Positions 11,869-23,764 of a stretch of DNA of 64,000 nt are shown one piece after another (the stretch's first letter is position 1; every line of letters begins with the position of its first letter). Origin of the DNA: Pseudopithomyces maydicus (taxonomy: Eukaryota > Ascomycota > Dothideomycetes > Pleosporales > Didymosphaeriaceae); contig JANTUC010000001.1 of assembly GCA_026873275.1 (NCBI GenBank), forward strand, positions 992,001 to 1,056,000, in the 5' to 3' direction. The notes beneath the pieces were generated by a model. The model saw only the letters and a list, made by a program, of their open reading frames with translations, did not search any database and was not told the DNA's origin. Position numbers and translations under genes: made by a program.

Positions 11869-13263
11869 CTATTTTAACCCAAGCACTACGTTGACGACTG
11901 TTAGGATCTGTAGCGTGAATATCAAACCAATGAGAAAGAAAACCAAATAACGACCCGACTTCGCGTTCAACACCGTGGAAAACCCATTTCCATGATCATC
12001 CAACGATGCAAGAATGCAACTAGTGTCAGCAAACAGCTCCGTTTCCAAGACAGACGCCAACGTATGGTCCCGGATATGCCACGCTATCTTTGCGATCGCC
12101 TCCGCTCTCTGTTCCGGTGTAGGATAGAAGTTTACCAACAGCAGAGCTAGGATGGAAGTACTGTAGCTGAATCTCTTATCGTCAATCCGATTCGATAGAA
12201 GCTTTTTCGGGAAATCACAAATGTTTCCAAAGATGGATATCCGATCTGCGACGACCAAATTATTGCATTTCTCCATCATGGCGAAAGTTCCATGTATCAG
12301 ATGCCGGTCTTCGTCCCAGACCATATTTACTGTATCCTCTGGTGTTTGACCGGGATTGTTGAACCATATTCCTAGATGTGTCACTGCGTCTTCGAAGGAC
12401 ATACCGCTGTTCGACTCCCACCGGTCCGTCAAGGCGGATGCAAAGGGCTCTTGCAATATCCTGTTCAGAAGCTTTCCCACTTGTTGCATAGGAAGACAGA
12501 AATCATCTCCGAGAACATACTGCGAAAAGTAACTTATTACCCTGACCTGCGGGTCGATAGGAATTAGAAGATCCAAAGATGCGGCGCAATATTTTTCTTG
12601 AAAAGCCCAAGTACGCCTAAACCATCTATCCTCTGCAATGCTAAGGAGAGCATTCAATGATAAAATTGTCGCCATCTCGAGGTCTCGTCCTCTGAGCGGC
12701 CCATGGTGGCGGGTTACTTTGAGCAATGCCTCGAGGCTATACGCGTCGCGTATCGGTGTGGATAGCACCGCAACGGTACGTTTACTTTCTTTGTACACCC
12801 TGTGCATGATTTTCAAATGTCGTTCGACATCTTTGGGATCCCTCTGGTCAATGCACTCTTGATCTATCCAGATGTGAGGACATCTTTGATACTGAGCGAA
12901 GCGAATGGTGCGATGGAACACGTCTGGCGGGCAAGCAATGGAACGTGAAAAGCGCGAAGGATCTCGTATCTGGTAATTCGGAAATTTGTGATTCTTCACG
13001 GATCGGTCATGTGCCCAACAGTATGAGACCGAAATATACGCGCCCGGTTCGTATTCTTTCAGTGGTGTGAGCCGATGCTCTACAGCGTTATCGTGGATAA
13101 ATGCACCGCCTTTACGGGAATCAGCTTCGATGAATCTCAAGCTGAGAGTCATCTCATCATCGCTATCGGATAATGCCGTATCGATAGTATTTTCCAGGTT
13201 TCGCATGAAGTTGTCATGGCTGCCATGTATCTCCCCGAATGTTTTGTCAGTGTCATGCTGCAT
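11869..13263 (-). CDS. HET (heterokaryon incompatibility) domain protein, 464 aa
   Basis: HET proteins act in non-self recognition and cell death after fusion of unlike hyphae. The HET core is visible as YISVSYCWAHD (~residues 74-84), followed by WIDQECIDQRD and HLKIMHRVYKESKRTVAVL, the usual order of HET blocks; CIDQ replaces the more common CINQ. The final ~25 residues form a hydrophobic segment (YLVFFLIGLIFTLQILTVV), so the protein may be tail-anchored in a membrane, which is unusual and inferred. The ATG at 13263 was chosen over an upstream TTG. The ORF is intact with no introns. Confidence 0.88.
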   Translation of the reverse strand: MQHDTDKTFGEIHGSHDNFMRNLENTIDTALSDSDDEMTLSLRFIEADSRKGGAFIHDNAVEHRLTPLKEYEPGAYISVSYCWAHDRSVKNHKFPNYQIRDPSRFSRSIACPPDVFHRTIRFAQYQRCPHIWIDQECIDQRDPKDVERHLKIMHRVYKESKRTVAVLSTPIRDAYSLEALLKVTRHHGPLRGRDLEMATILSLNALLSIAEDRWFRRTWAFQEKYCAASLDLLIPIDPQVRVISYFSQYVLGDDFCLPMQQVGKLLNRILQEPFASALTDRWESNSGMSFEDAVTHLGIWFNNPGQTPEDTVNMVWDEDRHLIHGTFAMMEKCNNLVVADRISIFGNICDFPKKLLSNRIDDKRFSYSTSILALLLVNFYPTPEQRAEAIAKIAWHIRDHTLASVLETELFADTSCILASLDDHGNGFSTVLNAKSGRYLVFFLIGLIFTLQILTVVNVVLGLK

Positions 13264-14186
13264 CTTGACCCTCAAAAGAAGAATTCCCGAAGCGAAAAGG
13301 TGGCGAGGGAAGGAGCCTGTCCGAGACGTAGAGTCTCACGTCCAACTGTGTGTTGTCAGTGAGGCGAAAGCATACATGCTGCCTAGATATTCCATGCGTG
13401 TAGTGGCTGTGCAGACTGCCAATTTCGTGCGTCAAGGCTAGGATCTACATACATCCATCCCTGCCCACAAACTAGGCGCACGCAACATCTGGGCAACCAG
13501 AAAATTCATCTTGATGATAATTCAGATTGCACTCTATCATGTAGTCGGTAGTACATGATGCTGTTCCGACAACCAGCAACCGCGCCAAAGTGTTAGGGAT
13601 CGTAATATATATATTTGGTATTAGCGGATAGAAAGACATGCTATCTATATACCCAATTCATTCGAGCGCTGTAGTCATTGTTACGCCGAGCTTAGATGCA
13701 GACACCGTCAGTGGCAACCCTCGAAGCCATCCCGCTAACTGAATTCGAACGACCATGGCAGCCAACAGGACACTCGAAGCCTACCCACTTACTCTTTTTT
13801 CGCGGCACTCGTTCTCCCAGTGTTCCCCTCGCCCCCAAGTACAAAGCACCCACGTCAGACGCAAACCAAGCAACGTGCCCCAGCTTGAAACAAAGAGGTA
13901 TCCTCGATTAAACAACAAACAGCAAGATCACTAGTGATAAAAAGTTCGGGTACCGGTCCACCCGCACCGAATCGAACCCAAATGAAAAAAGTCCCGCAGA
14001 TCATCACGGGCCGCCGGTCATCCATCAAACTCCCAACCCAGATAAAGTGCCTATATGTGCAACTCCCCACCCGTCCCTCACATATGCAAAAACTCTATAC
14101 CCGTGTATATCCTTATTCCTTCTGGCCTTCGTTAAGTACAAGCTCGACCACAACTTGGCACCTCTCTTGCTGCGGATGCTGCAGAC
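13264..14186. other. Intergenic region, about 0.9 kb
   Basis: Contains the promoter side of the HET gene and the 3' flank of the RhoGEF gene. A short ATATATAT stretch lies near 13608. No gene is supported. Confidence 0.6.
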
Positions 14187-17100
14187 TCAGCTTGATCGTG
14201 CGGTTATGGCTGCTTCCCCGCTCAGCCCATCGTCGAGACACTTGACATCTCGGCCGCTGATGACCTGGCGTAATCGTCCGTTCTGCGCGTTTCGGATCTC
14301 GACGAAGTCGGGGTCGAATAGGAGCACGTAAGGGCCGTACATGGCGGCGGAATTGGCCTTGCCGACGAACTCCATAATGACGGATCGGCTGATGTCACCA
14401 AGCTTGTTGACGTAGACGGCACATTCCTGGTAGCATAACAGGAACTCCTGGTCCGAGAGACGGAACATGCCGAGGGGCTTCTGTGATTCAAGGCGTGATG
14501 CGATGGTAGCAACGTGGGTTTGGCGAAGGTCGGGAACGGACCAGGGCTGCTTCTTATCCAGTGTCAGGACCTCGAAACCTTTGGCAGTTGAAATGGCCAA
14601 GGACGAATGGAAGAGGTCGATGCCAAAACAATCCGTCGGAATGTAAAACTCGTCGTATTCGCGGAAGAACTCAGTGCGACCAGATTTCCATATCCGTGAC
14701 TTCTTCTCTGTTGACTTTTGGTAGACGGGTTCAAGGACCTTGAAGGTCGAAGAGAGACCTTCACGCTTCTTGTAGAAAACCAAAGTTCGGTCTTTCATAA
14801 CACCGGTAGCGAAGAAGCCGATATCTCGCGCACCTGATAGTTTCTGGGGTGCTCGCCGTGAGGAGTCGTTGGTCGGTGGAACACCGCTCACCGGGCATAC
14901 AGCATCGAGATGGTATGCAATCAACGACTTATCGGAAATGAGCAGCATCAGACTGAACTGCTCAAGTACTGCTATTTGTGTGACTTTGGGTATTTGGATA
15001 GCCTTCCTGCTGTTAGTCAAGTCCATCTGTGTTGTAATGGGAAACTCACCTTGGTCCAGCCGCGAGGGTTGTCGTACTCAGATATGTAAACACCAATATC
15101 CGTACCAACAGCAACCATATGCTTGCCGTATGGTTGATTGAAGGCAGTGGCGCAATTTACGCGAGCACGACAGATGGGGACAGGTCGACCAGAGTTCGAG
15201 AATAGCTTCTCAACTTCATCAATCGATCGATCAAGTGGTGTGCCTTTGATCGTGATGCTTTTCTGAGAAGGCATGGCACTTTCATAGGCAAAAGCGGCAT
15301 CCGCCATCACTCGTAAGCGGAAAGGCTCAGCATTCTGTGAGAACAGAGCGGCAGCATGGTTGGTCTTTGCAATGATGAGCTTATCACACCATTCAGCCCG
15401 GTTTTGAGCTGTCGGAGCAAATAGAGTGTAGGTCTCCTTGCCCAAATGCTTGACACGGAAAGGATACATGATCTTTTCGTCTCTTCCATTCTCAAGGTTG
15501 ACAGGTTGACCCACGGTCTTTCCTGACCCACCAGTATTCGTGGAGGACAGTGAGTTGGACGTGTTGGTATGTTGTAGCATGCCAGGCATTGGTCCATTAA
15601 GACCAGCTCCCCGCGCCATCCGTATTTCGGATGGCCCTTTTGGTAACGGAGTGACAGCTGCAATACCCTTGACTGCTGATCGGATGACCGGATCATCATC
15701 TTCGCTCTCCAAGACAAGCAAATCCATGGGTATAGGAAGCCTGGAAACATCGTACTTCTCGGACTTGGTCACGCCGTCGTTTTCACGGTAGGTAACGGTT
15801 TTCGCGAGGACCAGGTAGTGGTCGAATAGTAGAGCGTGGGTCTCCAGCCATGTGAATCTGTTACCGCCCATTCTTAGGAGATCACCCTTGAAGATGAGCT
15901 CACGTCCCAGGTGGTCTAGGTTGAGCTCGACACGCTGCATGCCTGGTCGGAGGATGAGTTTCGCTTGCAGGTCGCTCAAGTCCACCTTTCTAGTCATCTC
16001 GGCAACGCGGTTATCGCACTCCATCGTTACCGCCTTGATTTCGTCTCGTGCCATTTCAAGGTTTCTCTTTTCTTCATTCTCTATTTTCGACTTCTTAAGC
16101 ACGGAATCTATAAGAAGACCGTAATGCTGCAGCCTGGTGATGGGACCTTTCAAGAACGTGTTCCAATCCAGCTTGTTTGCTGCTTTGTTGTTGCGAGCTT
16201 CGTCCAGGAACGTACGGAACAGCATGTTCTTGTCGGCCTCTTGGCGGACGAGAAAGTTTGCGTATGGAAACGCACTGGAATACTCGATGTAGGCTTGTTT
16301 TGCCTTTCTGATCCATTCTCGGAAGATATCGCTGAATCCGACAACCCAAGGCCCTTGCTCTTGCTGTCGGTATTTCATTTGTGGCAAAAGGTGCTCCTCG
16401 TTTGCCTTTTTCACTGCATCAACTTTGCTGAAGACATCTTTGATGAACTTGTTCAGCTTTTTGGGAGGGATGACTGGCGGCTGTGCTTGTATCAGACGAT
16501 CTCGGTATAAAGTCCGAAGAACATCTAATCGTTGCATATAAGCGTCTTCACCCTGGACAATCTCATGCAAAATGTTCTGTCGTTCGATTTCCTTCTTGTC
16601 TGCGCCTTCGACGGATTCCTTGGTCAGCTTGTAGAATGTTGCCCAGTCACCGGTCTGCTTGGAGACTGACGGAGAGGCCAGATCGAGCTTCTTTATCGTG
16701 CGTTGGCAATGGTGAGAGTAACATCGTCCGGGCATGATGTATGTATGCAATCTCTGTGCATAGCAGCCCGCGTTTGTCAGCTGGAAGATCACGCCTGTCA
16801 TTGTTTCTGATGAAAACTTCAACCACTCTTCCTCGTGCACCAGAGTACCGGCCTTGTACATTTCTGCAACAACCCGGCTTGCCAACGTTTCGGCATCAGC
16901 GATATTAAGAGTAGGAACCTTGTGCGTGAAGAGCGCAATCAACCCTTCTCGTAGAGGGCCTTCCTTCAGATCGTTCTCCCCATCTGTCATTGTCTTGAGC
17001 CATGTAATGATGGAGCTCAACGCCCAGGGTTCCGTGCACTTCTTAAAATCATTGCTTGACAGTTTGGCAGGATTGAATCGCTTTCCTGCGGGCAATGTCG

Positions 17101-19093
17101 GTAGGTCAATAGTTACTGCATCGGCGCTGCCTGGAGTAAGTGTATTGGCATCACTGTCCACCGGACCGCCGTAAAAGGTCTGACGGTTTGCTTGTTGACG
17201 GGGCTTGTAGCCTTGCTCGGCATCTGTCTTGGACCTAGGAAGAGGAATTGCTTGAGGTGTGTTGCTATGTTGAAGAAGAGAAGTTGAACGAGGCACAAGT
17301 GTGCCTGTGGGAGAGACCATATGCACTGTGTTTGGATCGACCGGATATGATCCACGCGAGGATTGAGAAGTTCGCCAGTATTCATATGATCCAGATGAGC
17401 TTGTGCTGGCATGATTGGCACGTCGGTTACTGCTTGCTGGTGGAGGCGGTAACGGTCGGTTCGTTGACATGCCCGGGTGGAAAAACATATCAGGGACCTC
17501 CCCAGACATGGCCGTTGAGGTTTCCATGAGCGTAGTTTCGTCACCCTCGTCGTAGCTTCTCCTTCGCGCGCTAGGCTCCTCAAGGCCGCCAGTGCCGAAC
17601 GTGTCAACTCGAGCATTACTGGAAAACGGTGGGAAAGGATGCACAGGATCGTAATCGTCGCTTGCAGCTTCAGAGCGCCGTTGTGAGCCGGAAGATGAAA
17701 CCGGGTGGCTATTCGCGGTGGTCAGCTGGTCAGGGGCACCCCCGTACGTAAAAGATGGGGCAAATGTGTCTCCATATATTGTCAGGTCCACGGGATTGTA
17801 ATCGCTGTCATCCGCGCTCTCCTCTCTTCCCAATCTCGGGGTGGTGCCGCTGGGCAATGCCGGTGATTGCAAGGAGGCATAGGCGCTAAACAGGCCGGCG
17901 CCTCCGGTTCTTCTTCGCGCTTCGTCCGCCTGCTCCTGCTCCTCGGCCATGCGCAAAGCAGCCAGACCAGCAGATGCTTCTACATCGCTATCACTCGAGT
18001 ACATTGCCGTGCCGGCAGACGTCTGAGGCGCAAGATGATTTCCATTGATAGGGGCGCCATTGCGACCGGGTTGATTGTAGTAATTGTCCCCATTGGGTTG
18101 CTCGACGTTTATGTTGGGGCTCCCGGCCGTCGCCGTCATGGTTTCAATCTGGCTGAACAATTCATCTTGATAATTTCCTCCATTCTGGTCGCCAAAATAC
18201 TCGCCATCCGATTCATTAGGGGGCGGCGGGAGTGGCCTTCCTCCGAGAGCGTCAGGCCGATGCAGGGTATGGTGCGGCGGTACCTCTGGGGTTGGCGGGA
18301 GAGGGTTCGAATGATGGCTGGACGTCGAAGGGTATCGGTTCGGCGGGTCCTGTGCATATCCAGTATCGTAGGTTGGCGGGGAAGGGAGTGGCGCGTGAGG
18401 GTCTGAGGCGCGGTGGTAGGAATGCGAGGCAGACGATGCTTGGCGAGCTGGATAGGTTCCCCAGTCATCAGCAGGCGACTGCGCGCTGCCTGGAGGCGCA
18501 GGTACAGGCGGCGGCTGGGGAGGCGAATAAGCTGACCGGCCCGCGTGCTGCTGGACGGATGGAGTCCTGCCGAACTGTGACTGCTGGTAGGTGGTGGGAG
18601 ACGGGTATGCGGCGGTCGTAGGCGAGGCTGGGGAGAAGCCGTAGGGGTGACTCGAGCTATCTGCCCTACCGAGACTGTTGTCAGCGTAGTTGGCGGGATT
18701 GTAAGGCTGGTGGAGCGGGGCAAAGGTCCGGTTGACGCCGCCGTAGTGGGTGGGGTTCGGGAGCTGGGTCACGGGCGAGGTGTAGTGCTGCGGGTTGTAC
18801 TGCTGCGAGTGCTGGGCGTGCTGCGACTGCTGCTGGTACTGGTAGGAGCCGGCGTAGGTGTTGTGGGTGGGCGAGGCGGGCTGCTGGGCGCCCATGAACA
18901 GCTCGTCGCCCTGGTGCTGGCTGTAGCTGCTGCGGCGGGCGGGCCCCCCGTAGCCGTAGGGCTGGGCGCCGCCATTGGTACCGTCGCCGCTGTCAGCCGT
19001 CTGGTGGTCGTGGGTGGTGTGGAACTGGCCCGAGCTGGAGGGTGGGATGCTCGGGTTGTAGTAGTTGGAGCCGCCGTTCTGGTAGTAGGCCAT
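14187..19093 (-). CDS. Rho1 guanine nucleotide exchange factor, Rom2-like (DEP-DH-PH-CNH), 1,619 aa
   Basis: Activates the Rho1-type GTPase of the cell-wall-integrity pathway at the plasma membrane, by analogy with yeast Rom1/Rom2. Residues 1 to ~650 are disordered and rich in Q, S, P and Y. A DEP domain follows (~680-790; ITWLKTMTDGEN, GRCYSHHCQRT), then the DH domain (~840-1040; ILHEIVQGEDAYMQRLDVL), a PH domain with a long insert (~1060-1230; GDLLRMGGNRFTWLETHALL) and a CNH domain (~1270 to the end). One intron, 15003-15049 (47 nt), splits the CNH domain after PRGWTK in phase 0. The ATG at 19093 is the first in frame. The 5' leader carries a long GAC-type trinucleotide repeat. Length and domain order match the fungal Rom2 family. 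Confidence 0.93.
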
Positions 19094-19124
19094 GGCGGGC
19101 AGCGGGGTGTCTGGGTGCGGGACG

Positions 19125-19162
<38 letters not shown>
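19125..19162. repeat. (GTC)n trinucleotide microsatellite
   Basis: About 12.7 perfect GTC units lie 32-69 nt upstream of the RhoGEF ATG, reading (GAC)n on the gene's strand. They are probably in its 5' leader. Such a tract is prone to length change. Confidence 0.95.
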
Positions 19163-19879
19163 TCACGAGGCTGCGTCGCGGGCGCTCGTGGGCAGCATGG
19201 CCTGTGGAGCTGGGCTAATCTAATGGGCGCGCAATTTCCCAAGTCGAAACGGCGTTGCCAACTTGGGGGCGGTCGGGCAGCAGGATGGGGGCAATGCGCA
19301 GGTCGGGGGGCATGCGGTTGCGGAAGGCGGCGGTTGGTGAGGGTGCGAGCAGCAGCGTGCAGTGGTTGCGATGCTGGTGGTGCTGGCGGTGCTGGCGGCG
19401 CTGCGGTCGCGGGGTGTGTCTGATAGGCACCGTCAGGGAGCGGTGGAGCTGGAGCGAGCTACGCAGAGGGCGCGGCGTGACTGGGACGGTCGACGGCGCA
19501 GTGCAGTGGAGTGCAGTGCGGTCCTGTAGCTATCCTTTGGTCGGCCGGCCGAGAGAGCACTGCAGCAGGAGGAGTGTGTCGGAGAGACCTGAGTCGATAT
19601 CTGCTTGTAGATGGCGTCAGGCACGGCTGCTGGCGCTCCTTCGCCAAGCGCACGTTGGAATACGGACTGTGTGTTTCAGTGTATGTATGTAAACACCTGC
19701 CAGCACTCGCTGAGAAAGGCAATAAAGCGGCTTTTGCCTGGAAGTGGATTCGAGCAATTTGGCTCGCGACGGCGTTAGCTGCCTGGTTCTTCGTGCGTGG
19801 CGGGCGGTGTAAGGCCCTCTACCTTGATCTCAGCTGGACAGGGCCAGCGACTACCCTGCCCCGGGCCCCCTGCATGCAT

Positions 19880-19924
19880 CCGCTGTGGCCGCTGTGGCCG
19901 CTGTGGCCGTTGCGGCCGTTGTGC
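19880..19924. repeat. 9-bp minisatellite, five units of CCGCTGTGG type
   Basis: Three perfect CCGCTGTGG units are followed by two diverged ones (CCGTTGCGG, CCGTTGTGC). The tract is non-coding. Confidence 0.9.
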
Positions 19925-20313
19925 CCGTTTTTGAGACTCATCTCATACACGAGTGAACCGCTGCTTCTCATGCCCCATCCATATCTTCCATCAACCTTGC
20001 AACTGCGGCGAGCCTGCATCTCGGCAGTGCCTCGCGCTCCATCCCGCCAGCTTGCTCGCTACAGCGCCAGCCCCGGGACCTTGTAGCTGCGCCGTGGGCT
20101 CTGTCCGACGGACAGGCGTCTGCCATAGTCTATCATATGAAGAACTGGCGGGCATAGGCACTGGCTTTACCCCGCATCATCCATGAACGCACCATCAGCA
20201 ACTCGTCGTGGTATTTGCTATGGCTAGCATCTGTTCCCGAGGTGCTCCGTTGCCCTCACTGACTCACTCACCGTCGTCGTCGCCATACCTACTGTGCGAT
20301 TTTAGACTATAAC

Positions 20314-20338
20314 TATATATATATATATATATATATAT
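20314..20338. repeat. (TA)n microsatellite in a promoter
   Basis: A 25-nt TA tract ends 48 nt upstream of the monooxygenase ATG at 20387, close enough to serve as a TATA-like promoter element (inference). Confidence 0.9.
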
Positions 20339-20386
20339 GCTTTTGAATGCCTAGGCAGTGATAGTCCATCCTACAAGTAGTTCACT

Positions 20387-22292
20387 ATGGCCATCGAATC
20401 CGATCCACCCGGCATCACGGCTGGCATTGCCGCTGACGAGAACATCCCCATATGTGCCAGTGACAACACCAACATACGCGATGCCCCGCCACCAGAAGCA
20501 GACCAGCATGGCTACCGCGTGTCGGAAGAGCCGCTCGGTACCAAGAAACACATCAAGGTGATCCTCATGGGCGCGGGCGCCTCCGCTTTGAACTTCCTCA
20601 AGAAAGCCGAGGAAGAAATGACCCACCTAGACATTGTATGCTATGAGAAGAATCACGATATAGGCGGCACCTGGCTTGAAAACAGATACCCCGGCTGCGC
20701 TTGCGACGTTCCGTCAGTTAATTACCAGTTTTCGTGGAAGATCAAGCTTTGGAGCCATTACTATAGCTATGCACCCGAGATATGGGCATACCTAAAAGAC
20801 ATAGAAAGGGAAGGCGACTTCATCAAAAAATATATCAAGCTGAAGCATCGCATCGAGCATGTCGAGTGGGACGATGCCAAGGGGCAATGGAGGGTGAAAG
20901 TGCGGAATTTGGAAAACGACCACGTAGTCGAGGATCATGCTGAAGTCTTCATCAATGCCGGTGGCGTGCTGAACAACTGGAAGTGGCCGGATATCCCAGG
21001 GCTCACCGAGTTCAGGGGAAAGTTGATGCATTCGGCCCACTATGAGGAGGGATACAATTTGGAGGGAAAGAAGGTCGCGGTCATAGGAGCCGGAAGCAGC
21101 GGCGTACAGATCGTGGCTGCGATCCAAAAGAAAGTCGAACACCTGTACCACTGGATCAGAAGCCCGATATGGATCACGGCAGGATTTGCGCAGACGTGGG
21201 CTGGGAAACGTGGGGCGAACTTCCAGTGTCAGTACATGGGGCTCAAATCATGTACCACGAGGCTGATCAGATCTAGACAGCGAAGAGCAGCTCCAGTTCC
21301 TCAAGGACAACCCCAAGAAATACCTCGAATACCGCAAGCAAATCGAAAACGAGCTCAATCAACGGTTCAAGTTCATCCTCAAGGGCAGCGAAGCCGCTAA
21401 AAGCGCCCGGGACTCCGCCTACAACGACATGACTTCCAAGCTCTCGGGCAACACTCGCCTCATTGACAAAATGATACCCAAAAACTTTAACCCTGGGTGT
21501 CGTCGTCCCACACCAGCACCCGGATACCTCGAATCATTGACATCAGAAAATGCGACCATTTTCACCGACCCCATCTCTTCCATCACGCCTACCGGCTTTA
21601 TCGATCACGAGGGCCGCGCCCACGACGTCGATGTCATCATCTGCGCCACGGGTTTCGACACCTCCTGGCTCCCTCGCTTCCCGTTCCGCGCCCACGGCGT
21701 CGACCTTCGAGATCTATGGGGCCCTGATAACGGCGTGATGAGTTACTTGAGTGTCGGCGTTCCCACGTTCCCGAATCACTTCTCCTTCTGCGGGCCTTAC
21801 GGTCCCCTTGGCCACGGCTCTTTCATGCCGCTCATCGAGCAGTGGACGCGCTACATGTTCGCTGCCATATCAAAGATGCAAACTGAGAACATCAAGTCGG
21901 TCACGCCCAAGATGGCTGCTGCACAAGCTTTCCGCCAACACGCAGATCTATTCTTGCAACGCACAGCATGGACGTCGCCGTGTCGGTCATGGTTCAAGCA
22001 GGGAAGAGTGGACGGCCAGGCGGCGATATGGCCTGGTAGTCGACTTCACTTTTTGGCCATCTTGGAGACGCCGAGGTGGGAGGACTACGAGATTGAGTAT
22101 TGGGGCGAGAACATGTTCTCGTTCTTGGGAAATGGATTCCACACACGGGAGTTCGATGGGAGGGACATTACTAATTATCTGGGTTGTCTTGATGAGTTGG
22201 GGCGCGATGCGCAGCCGGACTATGATGAAAGATTGATTGATACGCTCGGGGGATTTACGCTGGATGATCGGTATATCGTTCGCGGAGGGTAG
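20387..22292 (+). CDS. Flavin-binding monooxygenase, Baeyer-Villiger / cyclohexanone monooxygenase-like, 618 aa
   Basis: Predicted to use FAD and NADPH to insert oxygen into a ketone or similar substrate; substrate unknown. The first Rossmann motif is MGAGASALNF near residue 60, with the class-B companion sequence DIGGTWLENRYPGCACDVPS. The second nucleotide motif is VIGAGSSGVQ near residue 230, and the ATGFD motif lies in the C-terminal half. The Baeyer-Villiger fingerprint FxGxxxHxxxW appears as FRGKLMHSAHY, with Tyr for Trp. One intron, 21228-21276 (49 nt, phase 1), joins GANFQ to YSEEQ; without it the frame runs into unrelated residues. The first ~50 residues are an N-terminal extension. 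No clear pathway neighbour is present. Confidence 0.9.
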
Positions 22293-23764
22293 GATTCATG
22301 GGCCGCTACATCGCCTGACCTGCTTGGTTTTGCACATCATCTACCTCTGCCCAGCTAGCCTTGTTCACATCTTGGTTTTTTCTTGTCCATGATAGAGAGA
22401 AGGCAGAAAACAACGCAGACTAGAGTGTAGCCTGGCTTGGTATGACTTGGTGGAGGCTGTGCACGTATGTTCCCTCGGATAGCAGATATCGAATCAGATA
22501 GTGGTGATGGCTCGATCGTGTATGTGTTTTCCCGGGCGACAAATCCTCGTAATGGTGTTCGTGAAAGGCCACAATGAAAATCTAGTATTTGTGCTCCAGA
22601 GGGTCCATGGACCATTCCAAGCCTTTCAAGATATGGGCCACCTTCCATTAAATGAATGAATTACATATCAGGCAAACCAGGCCAGCAGCATGAACCCCAG
22701 TTCCCTGCGCCCCGAGCAGGTATCCGCGCTCGACAGGCCAGGAAAAGTAGTGGGCGCCGGCCGGGAGTGAATGCAAGGGCATGGGTATCGTCGGCTGGAC
22801 TGGATTCTGTGTGTCACGCATTGCACGATCCATGCCCACCCATGCCCAACCATGCTCCCTCCATGCAGATAACGCTGAAGAGGCGAGCCTCAAAATTCCT
22901 CTGCCATGGCTGTGGGAGTTGCCCTGATAAGCGCACTGAGGAATTTGTTGTGGGTCGGTTCGTGCTAAGTCGTGAAGGGCTAGGCTAGCAAGTCAGCAAC
23001 GGCTGGGCATCCTTCCCCGCCTCCTGGGCATCACACCTTCATCCAACAACGTCTTGGCTCTCCTCCAGCCGTATTCCGCGTCAAGGTTGGGCTTCACGGG
23101 TCGAGACCACGGCGGATGTGCCTGGCCGGTCGCTGTCTCCGGCTGACGGCGTCCAAGACTAACTCGCGGCACTGCTTCTTCGTCGCATTCCAGAAGTCTT
23201 ATCAATTCGCAATGGCTTGGCCCAGCGCCAATACGGCGCGCCAAGTGGACACAGACGGGGTCGACAAACACACTCTGCCCAGATAGGCAGCTCACTTTGT
23301 CGTTCGCCGCTGTGGGGTGCACACGCGCACCAGGCCTTCCTTCGCGACCTGGCGATTGGAGCCGTACGTAAACCGATATAGGCCGACTGCGCGCTCTATC
23401 GCCTTGCCAACCTTTACGCGATTCCCTTTCGCTCTCTCATTTCATCGGTTCCTCTTGGCTCTGCTGAGGTTACGTCGCGGGTGCCGTGGCGCGAGCAAGT
23501 AAGCCTTGCTGATAGCTTGTTATCAGCTGTCGTGCCCCAATCGTATATATACCGGTCAGGGCCGCTACACGAGGGCGAATCCGAGGCTGTTTCCGTTGCC
23601 TGCACAGGTCGCCTGCGTACTTACAGGAGCTTCCTCTCCTGCGATAATTCTCCCTTTGCGCAACTTGTCCCCGACAGAAGGCGCATCTCCCACGTCGCAT
23701 TCAACCTGTGCCCTTCGCCAAGTGGCATTGCCAGTCAAGCTCGGCATCCCTGAGCTTCGCCAAA
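22293..23764. other. Intergenic region, about 1.5 kb
   Basis: Contains the 3' flank of the monooxygenase and the promoter of the permease. No gene, RNA or repeat is supported. Confidence 0.6.

Larger units (their letters stand above)
19094..20386. other. Divergent intergenic region between the RhoGEF and monooxygenase genes
   Basis: About 1.3 kb between two divergent starts. It holds a GTC microsatellite, a 9-bp minisatellite (19880-19924) and a TA tract (20314-20338). Open frames here are products of GC bias, not genes. Confidence 0.6.

Noticed and set aside
21228..21276. Frameshift in the monooxygenase
   Set aside because: A 49-nt intron with GTCAGT donor and CTAG acceptor explains it.
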